A stretch of 7,889 nt of DNA from Cypionkella sp. (GCA_018063485.1 JAGPBG010000089.1:1-7889), one strand, 5' to 3'. Positions 1 to 7,882 are shown, numbered from the stretch's first letter. The notes: generated from the letters alone by a model not told the origin. Numbers and translations are program-made.

Positions 1-120
1 GCGGAAATCGCCGAAATACTTCGTGATCGCAGCCGTCAGTGTTGTCTTGCCATGGTCAACGTGACCAATCGTCCCGATGTTGACGTGCGGTTTATTCCGT
101 TCAAACTTTGCCTTTGCCAT
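1..120 (-). CDS. tuf: Elongation factor Tu (EF-Tu), N-terminal 40 codons, runs off the left edge
   Basis: EF-Tu is the GTPase that carries aminoacyl-tRNA to the ribosomal A site in the cytoplasm. Only the first 40 residues lie in the window. They begin [20 protein letters not shown] and contain the G1/P-loop GHVDHGKT at residues 19-26, with Lys25 and Thr26 as the nucleotide-phosphate-binding residues, followed by the usual TLTAAITK helix. Two ATG codons are adjacent (first bases at 123 and 120). I chose the second because the perfect Shine-Dalgarno AGGAGG (131-126) is then 5 nt away instead of 2, and because MAKAKF is the family's standard N-terminus. It is the last visible gene of the rpsL-rpsG-fusA-tuf operon. 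The rest of the protein lies beyond position 1. Nothing shows whether a second tuf copy exists elsewhere, as it does in many proteobacteria. Confidence 0.97.
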   Translation of the reverse strand, partial: MAKAKFERNKPHVNIGTIGHVDHGKTTLTAAITKYFGDFR

Positions 121-125
121 CATGG

Positions 126-131
126 CCTCCT
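126..131 (-). promoter_or_regulatory. Ribosome binding site of tuf
   Basis: AGGAGG on the minus strand is a full match to the anti-Shine-Dalgarno core. It lies 5 nt before the ATG at 120 and only 2 nt before the ATG at 123, and so decides the start of EF-Tu. It is the strongest ribosome binding site in the window, which fits the very high expression of EF-Tu. Confidence 0.85.
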
Positions 132-146
132 GATTTGGATAGGTGC

Positions 147-197
147 GGTGCGCGTGAGGCGCACCCTACGGATTGGTAGGGCGGGGTTTGGCCCGCC
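147..197. repeat. REP/BIME-like pair of GTAG-tagged hairpins in the fusA-tuf gap
   Basis: Two perfect short hairpins stand head to head. On the plus strand the left one is GGTGCGC (147-153), loop GTGAG, GCGCACC (159-165). The right one is GGCGGG (180-185), loop GTTTGG, CCCGCC (192-197). Between them is CTAC-GGATTG-GTAG (166-179), so each hairpin is directly preceded, in its own orientation, by GTAG: the left one read on the minus strand, the right one on the plus strand. A conserved GTAG or GGAG tetranucleotide at the foot of a hairpin is the known hallmark of REP sequences recognised by RAYT (TnpA-REP) transposases, and two inverted REPs form a BIME. The central CCCTAC/GTAGGG (164-169/176-181) can also form a competing 6-bp stem. 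The element fills most of the 84-nt gap. Its identity as a genome-wide repeat is inferred from architecture only. Confidence 0.55.
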
Positions 198-204
198 ACA
201 CCGA

Positions 205-2328
<2,124 letters not shown>

Positions 2329-2337
2329 GTTTGCCCC

Positions 2338-2820
<483 letters not shown>

Positions 2821-3192
2821 TCACTTCGGACGCTTGGTGCCGTATTTCGACCGGCGTTGACGACGTTCTTTGACGCCCTGGGTATCCAGAACACCGCGAA
2901 GGATGTGATAACGCACACCCGGAAGGTCTTTTACACGACCGCCACGGATCAGAACCACAGAGTGTTCCTGAAGGTTATGCTTTTCACCGGGAATGTAGGA
3001 GATGACTTCGAAGCCATTGGTCAGACGGACCTTGGCCACTTTCCGCATTGCCGAGTTCGGCTTTTTCGGAGTGGTTGTGTAAACGCGGGTGCAAACCCCA
3101 CGTTTTTGCGGGCAAGATTCCAAGTGCTGCGACTTGGATTTTCTTACGACGGCTTCCCGCGGCTTGCGGATCAGCTGTTGGATGGTTGGCAT
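2821..3192 (-). CDS. rpsL: 30S ribosomal protein S12
   Basis: S12 sits at the decoding centre of the small subunit and controls accuracy and streptomycin response. The product has 123 residues, full length. The S12 signature [13 protein letters not shown] spans residues 39-51 and the second conserved loop [14 protein letters not shown] spans 83-96. Lys43, Lys88 and Pro91, where streptomycin-resistance substitutions occur in other bacteria, are all wild type, so nothing in this gene predicts resistance. Asp89 is the residue that RimO methylthiolates in E. coli and is conserved. The ATG at 3192 has GAGGA (3204-3200) 7 nt upstream. Residues such as SKSQHLE and ISYIPGE look typical of Rhodobacterales, an impression from memory. 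It is the first gene of the str operon, behind a leader of about 210 nt. Confidence 0.98.
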   Translation of the reverse strand: MPTIQQLIRKPREAVVRKSKSQHLESCPQKRGVCTRVYTTTPKKPNSAMRKVAKVRLTNGFEVISYIPGEKHNLQEHSVVLIRGGRVKDLPGVRYHILRGVLDTQGVKERRQRRSKYGTKRPK

Positions 3193-3406
3193 TCACGTTT
3201 CCTCGTGTTGCGCTGTCAATACTCACGCCCAACCGGGCGCACTGCTTCTCGACGTCACTTTGCGCGAATCGCAAAATGATAAAACCGCAGGCACCCCCGA
3301 GGGGCTGTTGCGGTGGAATTCCAGAGGATCGGAGCGTTTCGGCCCGGATCATGACCACATCAAGCGTTTTAAAACCAAGAGACAGACAGGATCCGCCCCT
3401 TTGGAT
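3193..3406 (-). other. Long 5' leader of the str operon (rpsL mRNA)
   Basis: This gene-free stretch lies between the predicted transcription start (about 3406) and the rpsL start. It contains three possible minus-strand RNA hairpins: one right at the 5' end (CGCCTC with GGGGCG, one G.U pair), the large one at 3284-3314 described separately, and a small CGCCC-GGTT-GGGCG hairpin (3239-3226) about 35 nt before the rpsL start. A palindromic GTTTTAAAAC lies near 3365-3374. No convincing reading frame fills it. The frame starting at 3358 runs straight into rpsL in another frame and has no homology that I recognise. A leader of this size could carry ribosomal-protein or growth-rate control, but that is inference. 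Confidence 0.45.
3272..3314 (-). terminator. Terminator-like hairpin inside the str leader (attenuator or read-through terminator)
   Basis: Read on the minus strand, ACCGCA (3314-3309) pairs perfectly with TGCGGT (3289-3284). An inner stem CCCC/GGGG plus a CA/TG extension closes on a 3-nt loop. The hairpin is followed directly by TTTTATCATTTT (3284-3273). This is the shape of a rho-independent terminator, although the T run is broken after four bases. It is the only terminator-like structure between the PAP2 gene and rpsL, so it could end transcripts of the upstream lipid-modification operon. It lies downstream of the predicted str promoter, so it would then also attenuate the ribosomal operon. 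It may instead simply be leader structure. Confidence 0.4.
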
Positions 3407-3412
3407 GAGGCG

Positions 3413-3441
3413 CTAATAGGGGGAGTCGCTTGGGATGTCAA
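3413..3441 (-). promoter_or_regulatory. Sigma-70-type promoter of the str operon
   Basis: On the minus strand a perfect -35 box TTGACA (3441-3436) is followed by exactly 17 nt and TATTAG (3418-3413), a 4/6 match to the -10 consensus. The start point would be near 3406. The -35 box begins 12 nt after the stop codon of the PAP2 gene. It is the best promoter seen in the window and faces the ribosomal genes. The GC-rich sequence right after the -10 box would fit growth-rate control, but no such control can be shown from sequence. Confidence 0.7.
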
Positions 3442-3453
3442 CTGCCGCCATGG

Positions 3454-4143
3454 TCACGGCAGGGGGCGCAGCAGAGGATGCAAGAGCGCGGCGATCAGGG
3501 CAACGAACAGCCCAGCCAGGACAGCATCCGAGGCAAAGTGATTGCCCGCTGCGACCCGTTGCACGCCTACCACAAACGGCAGGGCCAGGATCAGCGCGGC
3601 AAGGGCGGTTTGGATTGCTTTGGGTAGTTTCTTGCGCCAGACGGACAGGATCAGCCAAAGCCCGATGGACATGGCGGCGGTGCCCGCGACTTCGCCCGAA
3701 ACGAAAGAGCAATTGGCGGCGCATTGATCTGAAATCGCGTAGGCACGGGAAAACAGCCGATCGCCGCCGAATTCCGTGACGGAGAATGGCCGTGCTCTGC
3801 CCCAATAGGCCTTGAGTATCCCATTCACCAAAATGCCGGGACCAAGCAGATAGATAGCCAGCCCATAGGCCCATGCCTTTAACGGCAGTCCCAGCAAGGG
3901 ACGACGCAAAAGCGCGCTGGCCAGTGTCATCAGCAAGAACACCGCCAGAATGACAAGGCTGGCGTCCCACAGGAATAGTCGAAAGGATTCAATCGGACCA
4001 TTTTGCGCGAGGGGGAAGGCGGCGTCTTTATAGAACCAAGCCGTAACCTTCAGATCAAGCGTGGGCCAGACCACAAACACAATCGAGGTGAGAAAAATCA
4101 GACCAAGCAGGGCAAGGATGGTCCGGCTGTTAATGTGCGGCAT
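3454..4143 (-). CDS. PAP2-family membrane phosphatase, probable lipid A or polyprenyl phosphate phosphatase
   Basis: PAP2 (type 2 phosphatidic acid phosphatase) proteins hydrolyse lipid phosphates at the periplasmic face of the inner membrane; LpxE and LpxF remove lipid A phosphates. The 229-residue product has about six hydrophobic segments, starting right after residue 6. The motifs are present in order: K-x6-RP (Lys111, Arg118-Pro119), SGE at 149-151 where the family normally has PSGH, and R-x5-H-x3-D (Arg196, His202, Asp206). The nucleophile His202 and its Asp206 partner are intact, but the C2-motif His is Glu151. Two cysteines (CAANC, 141-145) sit just before that motif. I chose the ATG at 4143, which overlaps the GT39 gene by 14 nt. 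Upstream ATGs at 4158 and 4182 are possible but lengthen the overlap, and none has a good ribosome binding site. Its place behind GT2, LAB_N and GT39 genes suggests an envelope lipid substrate, most likely lipid A; the exact substrate is inference. Confidence 0.85.
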   Translation of the reverse strand: MPHINSRTILALLGLIFLTSIVFVVWPTLDLKVTAWFYKDAAFPLAQNGPIESFRLFLWDASLVILAVFLLMTLASALLRRPLLGLPLKAWAYGLAIYLLGPGILVNGILKAYWGRARPFSVTEFGGDRLFSRAYAISDQCAANCSFVSGEVAGTAAMSIGLWLILSVWRKKLPKAIQTALAALILALPFVVGVQRVAAGNHFASDAVLAGLFVALIAALLHPLLRPLP

Positions 4144-5554
4144 TGAAACACTCTGCATCGACGACAAAGGCAGCATAGGCAAAGTTGCGATAGGCGGTTT
4201 GTTCAGCCCTGAGCGGCAGAGTCGCCAGTGTACAGGCAGGCGTTTGCTCGGCCACGATCAAAAGCTGTTCCGTCAGGCCCTGCGGCAAGGGATAGGTTTC
4301 CTCATAGTGGTTGAGCGCGCGGCCCTTGGGGCGTGGGGCATGGAATGCCAGACCGGAGTCGCGGCCGGTGTAAAACAGATCGGCCAAAATCTCGCGAGAC
4401 TCTGCCATGACATCGGTGATCCGGTTTTGTCGGGCAAGGTCGATGATCTGCTGGCTGAAATCTGCCCTCCCGAGATAGCGCAAAAGAATGGGCCTTTCGC
4501 CGATGGCGATTGATGGCGTTGTGGCAATGACGGGAAGCGCAAGCGAAAGTGCACCGTTCACCGCCAAAGACAGCCAGAGCAGAACAGGTCTGCGTTGCAG
4601 CGCCGTCACCGCCAGAACAGTGCCCGCAAAATAGGCCGCAATCGCCCAATTGGCATAGGCCTGATCCAGCAAGGATTGCAGCATTACCACCACCAGCGGC
4701 GGATAGACAAACCCCGCCAGCGCCTCTGCTCGCGGTTTGATCAGCTTGACCAGCAAGGCTGCAAATACCAGTGGGCCAATCACTGCAAATTGGCTGGCAA
4801 GAAAGTCAATGGGGCCGGTCAGGTGCATCCCGGCCAACGGATTCCCCTGCCGCACCCATCCCACATTATCCATCGTATGCGCCAGCGTCGCCAGATGGTT
4901 GTTCAGGTTCCAGATGATATTGGGGGAAACCACAGCGCCAAAGGCCAGGAGCAGCAGCACGGTTTGGCGCAGGCTTATGCGTTGATCGCGGTGCAACAGG
5001 GCTGCCATAGCCATCCCTATCAGAAAATAGATTGCCGCATATTTCGCCATGAAGCCGATCCCGGCCATCGCCCCGGCGGCCAGAGCAAAACGCGCCAGCG
5101 GTGTCTCGATCAGCCGGCGGTGGAAATAGAGCGCAGCGGCGAAAAACGGGGCCATGACAGTATCTGTCGAAAGGGTGAAGCTGCCCAAGGCCACCATCGG
5201 CAGCGTGACATAGGCAGCCGCCACCCAGAGGGCCGTCTTGGCCGAGTAAATACGCGCAGCAAGGGCCGCAAGGATCAGCGCCGTAGCCCCATGCAGTGCC
5301 GCTCCGGGCATCCGCACCCAGAATGTCGCGTCCGATCCGGCCAGTGTCGTGACGGCACCGATCAGCCAGGCGATCAGCGGCGGCTTGGAATAATAGCCAA
5401 AGGCAAAATGCTGCCCCCAAAGCCAGTATTGCGATTCATCAACATAGAGATCCGTACGGTCAAAGGCCAGAAGCGCCCATCGGATCAGCGTTACCGCAAT
5501 GACCAGTGCGAAGGCGGGCTTGATCCAGCCTGCGCCTTCAAATCGCCGGATCAT
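4130..5554 (-). CDS. Family 39 (ArnT/PMT_2-like) membrane glycosyltransferase
   Basis: GT39/GT83-type enzymes (ArnT, RgtA-D) move a sugar from a polyprenyl phosphate onto lipid A or LPS core at the outer face of the inner membrane. The product, 474 residues from the ATG at 5554, has an N-terminal hydrophobic helix. The conserved acidic loop follows as YVDESQYWLW, with Asp39-Glu40 in the place of the catalytic/metal acidic pair, then GYYSKPPLIAWLI, the PMT_2 signature region. A second conserved loop contains LSTDT. Roughly ten more hydrophobic segments follow, and then a soluble C-terminal domain of about 130 residues, as in ArnT-like proteins. A GTG at 5563 is an alternative start three codons earlier; neither has a clear ribosome binding site. 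The gene overlaps the LAB_N gene by 17 nt and is overlapped by the PAP2 gene by 14 nt, so translational coupling is likely. The sugar and acceptor cannot be read from the sequence. Confidence 0.88.
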   Translation of the reverse strand: MIRRFEGAGWIKPAFALVIAVTLIRWALLAFDRTDLYVDESQYWLWGQHFAFGYYSKPPLIAWLIGAVTTLAGSDATFWVRMPGAALHGATALILAALAARIYSAKTALWVAAAYVTLPMVALGSFTLSTDTVMAPFFAAALYFHRRLIETPLARFALAAGAMAGIGFMAKYAAIYFLIGMAMAALLHRDQRISLRQTVLLLLAFGAVVSPNIIWNLNNHLATLAHTMDNVGWVRQGNPLAGMHLTGPIDFLASQFAVIGPLVFAALLVKLIKPRAEALAGFVYPPLVVVMLQSLLDQAYANWAIAAYFAGTVLAVTALQRRPVLLWLSLAVNGALSLALPVIATTPSIAIGERPILLRYLGRADFSQQIIDLARQNRITDVMAESREILADLFYTGRDSGLAFHAPRPKGRALNHYEETYPLPQGLTEQLLIVAEQTPACTLATLPLRAEQTAYRNFAYAAFVVDAECFNAAH

Positions 5555-5846
5555 GGTGTTCACGTTTGATCAGCCACAGGTTTCTCGCGTATATGAATAC
5601 GCCCAGCGCCTGACCCAGAATGAAAACCGGATCCAGCCGGTAAATCGCATAGGCCAAAAGCATCAACCCGCCGATGATCGAGAAATACCAGAATGCCACC
5701 GGAACCACCGATCTCTTTTGCTTTTCCGAGGCCAGCCATTGGATCAGGAAACGCCCAGTGAACATCAATTGCGCCGCAAACCCAAACAGCACCCAGAAAA
5801 CCTCGGGTGGGCTGTCGGCGTGAAGCCAGGTCATCAGATGTTGCAT
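5538..5846 (-). CDS. Free-standing lipid A biosynthesis N-terminal (LAB_N) domain membrane protein
   Basis: The 102-residue protein matches the LAB_N domain, which some bacteria carry fused to the N-terminus of lipid-A-disaccharide synthase (LpxB) but which here stands alone. It has three predicted membrane helices (about 15-37, 48-68 and 72-93). Family hallmarks are RFLIQWLASEK (32-42), RSVVPVAFWYFS (45-56) and DPVFILGQALGVFIYARNL (72-90). The three-helix layout recalls half-transporters of the PQ-loop/SemiSWEET type, to which I believe the family is distantly related. GGAG (5856-5853) lies 6 nt before the ATG at 5846, a good ribosome binding site. It starts 12 nt after the GT2 stop and overlaps GT39. 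In such clusters it may partner the GT2 enzyme or help move the lipid-linked sugar; no function is proven by the sequence. Confidence 0.88.
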   Translation of the reverse strand: MQHLMTWLHADSPPEVFWVLFGFAAQLMFTGRFLIQWLASEKQKRSVVPVAFWYFSIIGGLMLLAYAIYRLDPVFILGQALGVFIYARNLWLIKREHHDPAI

Positions 5847-5858
5847 GGCATGCTCCGA

Positions 5859-6584
5859 TCATTCCACGGGGGCGACGGGGCGGGCTTTCTTGCGCCGTCG
5901 CAACAGCCACATCACGCCAAAAAGGTCCACGACCCCCACGAGGGCACGCTGGATATTGCTGTAGTTGGACCGCCCGGCCTCGCGCGCGCGGTGGCTGACA
6001 TCAACATGCGCCACCTCCCAGCCGTCACGGGTGAACAGCGCGGGCAGATAGCGGTGCATATGGTCGAAATAGGGCAGATCAAGAAAGGCCTCGCGGCGAA
6101 ACGCCTTCAGCCCGCAACCGGTGTCGCGGGTGTGATCATTCAATAGCCAGCCGCGCAAGCCATTTGCAAAGCGTGAAGCGGCCTTTTTCGACCAGGTGTC
6201 TTGCCGATCAACCCGCTGCCCTGCCACCAGCCCGATCCGGCCCGTGGCGTCATTCAGGATCGGCGCCACCAGTTTCGGCAATTCTTCAGGAGGGTTCTGG
6301 CCGTCACCGTCAAGGGTACAGATCACCGCCGACCGCGCCGCCTTCACCCCGGAGTGAACCGCTGCCGATTGCCCGCCCGAGCGGTCATGCCGGATCAGGC
6401 GAAGATGCGGCATCAGGCGCGATTTCTCGGTTAAGACAGTGAGTGAGTTATCGGTCGAGCAATCATCAACCACGATGATCTCGAAGGGCGCAAGCGGTGC
6501 CAGGGCCCGGTCGATGGCTTCGACCAGCCCCACGATATTGTCGGCCTCATTGCGGGCGGGAATGACGACGGAAAGATGGGTCAT
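5859..6584 (-). CDS. Family 2 glycosyltransferase, polyprenyl/dolichyl-phosphate sugar synthase type
   Basis: This class transfers a sugar from a nucleotide donor to a polyprenyl phosphate at the cytoplasmic face of the membrane (DPM1, ArnC, RgtE roles). The 241-residue product has the GT2 start LSVVIPARNEADNI, acidic Asp40-Asp41 in VVDDCSTDNS, the metal-binding DGD at 92-94 in TLDGDGQNPPEE, RDTGCGLKAFRREAF (153-167), HRYLPAL (177-183) and the SHRAREAGRSNY stretch (197-208) typical of DPM1-like enzymes. It lacks the pair of C-terminal transmembrane helices of ArnC; only one hydrophobic stretch (about 214-228) precedes a basic RRRKK end. The start at 6584 is chosen because AGGA (6593-6590) lies 5 nt upstream and MTHLSVVIPARN begins at the fold. 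A longer frame to 6638 would swallow the candidate promoter. It is the first gene of the four-gene module. Donor sugar unknown. Confidence 0.9.
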   Translation of the reverse strand: MTHLSVVIPARNEADNIVGLVEAIDRALAPLAPFEIIVVDDCSTDNSLTVLTEKSRLMPHLRLIRHDRSGGQSAAVHSGVKAARSAVICTLDGDGQNPPEELPKLVAPILNDATGRIGLVAGQRVDRQDTWSKKAASRFANGLRGWLLNDHTRDTGCGLKAFRREAFLDLPYFDHMHRYLPALFTRDGWEVAHVDVSHRAREAGRSNYSNIQRALVGVVDLFGVMWLLRRRKKARPVAPVE

Positions 6585-6623
6585 TGTGATCCTGTGACCG
6601 AGAGTAGCGCCCGGAATCCGGTC

Positions 6624-6652
6624 TCTATATGCCAGCACCTTGCCTGTTGCAA
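6624..6652 (-). promoter_or_regulatory. Candidate promoter of the GT2-LAB_N-GT39-PAP2 operon
   Basis: On the minus strand TTGCAA (6652-6647) is separated by exactly 17 nt from TATAGA (6629-6624), each matching consensus at four of six positions. The start would be near 6617, giving a short leader of about 33 nt to the GT2 start. It lies in the 72-nt gap just after the transporter stop codon, so the four-gene module could be transcribed on its own as well as from upstream. Confidence 0.45.
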
Positions 6653-6656
6653 ATCA

Positions 6657-7535
6657 TCAGGCCCTTGCAGCGCGCAATTTCCGCTCGCGCAACAGGGTAT
6701 AGATGCCGGTTGCCACCACAATTGCGGCCCCGATCAGGGAATAGGTATCTGGCAGGGTATGGAAAGCGAACCAGCCCAGCACGATGGCCCAGAGCAACGA
6801 GGTGTATCGAAACGGTGCGATGAAACCGATGTCGCCCACCCGCATCGCGGTAACCGAGCTGATATAGGCGATAGTCACCATGGTGCCCGCGCCAAGGATC
6901 AGCAGGGCTTGCCACAAGGCCACTGATTGCCAGCCTTCGACGATGGAACCGATGGCCCCCATTGCGGTTACCGCCACACCTGCACCCAGAGCCACCACGA
7001 TAGAGGGGACCGATCCGGTCAGTTTACGCACCGAAAGATCGCGCAGCACCACCGTGGCAACCGAACACAGCCCGAGGATTGACCAGATGTCGAAACCCTC
7101 CATCCCCGGACGGATGATCAGCATCACGCCCATGAAGCCAACAAAGATGGCTGTCAGCCGGCGCCAGCCCACCGGATCCTTGAAATAGAGCGCCGCACCC
7201 AGAGTTACCGCCAAGGGCGTAACCTGCATGACTGCCGACAGGGTGGCAAGCGCCATGTGTTTGAGCGCGGTCAGAAACAGCACTGTCGCCAGAACATCGG
7301 CAAGCGAGCGAAAGAGAATGAGAATTCGGTCATGCCGCACCGCAGGCAGACGCAAGCCACCGGTAACAGCGGCCACCACGAGCAGCATCGATGTCGCAAT
7401 CACCCCCCGCAAGGCGATGGTCTGAAACAGCGGCAGGGTTTCGGTGAGCTCTTTCATGATTGCATCATTCACCGTGAAAGCGAACATCGACAGATTCATA
7501 TAGATCGCGCCGCGAAGGTTGTCTGAAATGATCAT
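6657..7535 (-). CDS. EamA/DMT-superfamily transporter
   Basis: Drug/metabolite transporters of the EamA type are inner-membrane carriers with ten helices formed by a duplicated five-helix unit. The 292-residue product has the right length and about ten hydrophobic segments. The first EamA half ends in FVGFMGVMLIIRPG (131-144), whose IRPG is a common marker at that point. The second half contains APFRYTSLLWAIVLGWFAFHTLPD (240-263) and a final helix ending in a basic LLRERKLRAARA tail. The ATG at 7535 has AAGGGG (7546-7541) 5 nt upstream. Substrate is unknown: such proteins export or import amino acids, nucleobase derivatives, S-adenosylmethionine and others. Small DMT proteins (ArnE/ArnF) flip lipid-linked aminoarabinose, so a link to the neighbouring glycosyltransferases is conceivable, but the 72-nt gap and separate promoter argue it may be independent. 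Confidence 0.88.
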   Translation of the reverse strand: MIISDNLRGAIYMNLSMFAFTVNDAIMKELTETLPLFQTIALRGVIATSMLLVVAAVTGGLRLPAVRHDRILILFRSLADVLATVLFLTALKHMALATLSAVMQVTPLAVTLGAALYFKDPVGWRRLTAIFVGFMGVMLIIRPGMEGFDIWSILGLCSVATVVLRDLSVRKLTGSVPSIVVALGAGVAVTAMGAIGSIVEGWQSVALWQALLILGAGTMVTIAYISSVTAMRVGDIGFIAPFRYTSLLWAIVLGWFAFHTLPDTYSLIGAAIVVATGIYTLLRERKLRAARA

Positions 7536-7733
7536 GCCTGCCCCTTTGAAAGGCTAGGACTAGCAGGGCCTTGGCGGGAGGGCCAGAGGGGTAATTGGAG
7601 TTGGTTTTTGGGTGCGCGCGCGACACTCTGGCGGCGTAAGTCAAGTGGGTGCAACGGCAGCGCGTTTGCCTCTTTTGGAGTAATGCTCATTTGTGGTTTT
7701 GCAGCGTTTGGGTAAGATCGGCTCAAAGCTGCC

Positions 7734-7823
7734 GTCAGACGATCTGCCTGCAAACGGGAGCAATGAGAATTCTGATCCATCTGATTGGAATTGGGCCGTT
7801 TGCAGCGCAGCGAGTCGCTTGAC
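7734..7823. repeat. Long imperfect inverted repeat (about 33 pairs over 90 nt)
   Basis: The outer arm pairs 7734-7738 with 7819-7823, 7740-7743 with 7814-7817 and 7744-7747 with 7807-7810. The core is a perfect 10-bp match, CTGCAAACGG (7748-7757) with CCGTTTGCAG (7796-7805), with C7806 bulged. The tip is a 10-bp stem AATTCTGATC (7768-7777) with GATTGGAATT (7783-7792) around the loop CATCT. The non-Watson-Crick pairs are 7738.7819, 7743.7814, 7773.7787 and 7774.7786, all G.U if the plus strand is transcribed. It could be a structured RNA, or a small palindromic mobile remnant. The rest of the gap, 7536-7733, shows no gene and no clear promoter for the transporter. Confidence 0.6.
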
Positions 7824-7832
7824 CCAAAACGC

Positions 7833-7866
7833 AAAAGGCCCCCCGATATTCCTCGGGGGGTCTTTT
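7833..7866. terminator. Strong bidirectional intrinsic terminator
   Basis: A-rich AAAAGG plus CCCCCCGA (7833-7846) pairs with TCGGGGGG plus TCTTTT (7853-7866) around the loop TATTCC, giving a 14-bp stem with one G.U pair on the plus strand. Plus-strand transcripts would end in TCTTTT. Minus-strand transcripts would end in CCTTTT followed by GCGTTTT. It lies 16 nt beyond a possible minus-strand stop codon at 7883-7885, so it probably ends a gene coming in from the right. It would also insulate the transporter gene from that gene. Confidence 0.85.
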
Positions 7867-7882
7867 GATCATGTGTTCGCGC

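Larger units (their letters stand above)
7725..7867 (+). ncRNA. Candidate plus-strand small RNA (unverified)
   Basis: A plus-strand RNA of about 143 nt is suggested by three things in a row: a weak promoter-like pair TTGTGG (7691-7696), 16 nt, TAAGAT (7713-7718); the long imperfect hairpin at 7734-7823; and the strong terminator at 7833-7866. Several pairs in the hairpin and one in the terminator are G.U on the plus strand and would be A-C mismatches on the minus strand, which favours a plus-strand transcript. No reading frame of useful length lies in it, and I do not recognise a known RNA family. The promoter match is poor, and the terminator also fits a minus-strand gene ending at the right edge, so this remains a hypothesis. 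Confidence 0.25.

Noticed and set aside
3214..3219. A perfect TTGACA close to the rpsL start
   Set aside because: It lies only 21 nt before the rpsL start codon, so the -10 box would fall on the ribosome binding site or start codon, and no -10-like sequence is there.
3276..3281. TATCAT as a possible second -10 box for rpsL
   Set aside because: No -35-like sequence is found 16-18 nt upstream, where the terminator-like hairpin stem lies instead. The bases are better read as the T-rich tail of that hairpin.
2984..3358. A leader reading frame upstream of and overlapping rpsL
   Set aside because: It continues far into rpsL in another frame and shows no protein-like features. A regulatory leader peptide would be expected to be short and to end before rpsL.
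3413..3970. A 185-codon minus-strand frame overlapping the PAP2 gene
   Set aside because: It is out of frame with the PAP2 motifs, has no membrane or domain pattern, and runs through the str promoter.
4595..5569. A 324-codon plus-strand frame opposite the GT39 gene
   Set aside because: The translation is low-complexity, rich in Arg, Gln, His and Pro, with no domain. The minus strand encodes a coherent multi-helix GT39 protein.
7610..7622. Alternating GTGCGCGCGCG run as possible Z-DNA or a repeat
   Set aside because: It is only 11 bases long and unremarkable for GC-rich DNA.
7683..7715. A ten-codon plus-strand frame with GGAG close before its ATG
   Set aside because: The spacing to GGAG is too short, the peptide has no notable codon pattern, and the frame overlaps the promoter-like boxes proposed for the small RNA.
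7532..7834. A 100-codon minus-strand frame that ends in an ATGA overlap with the transporter start
   Set aside because: Its start is a TTG inside the terminator stem, no ribosome binding site precedes it or its inner ATGs, it runs through the long inverted repeat, and the translation has no recognisable domain and an odd composition rich in Ser, Arg, Gln and Pro.
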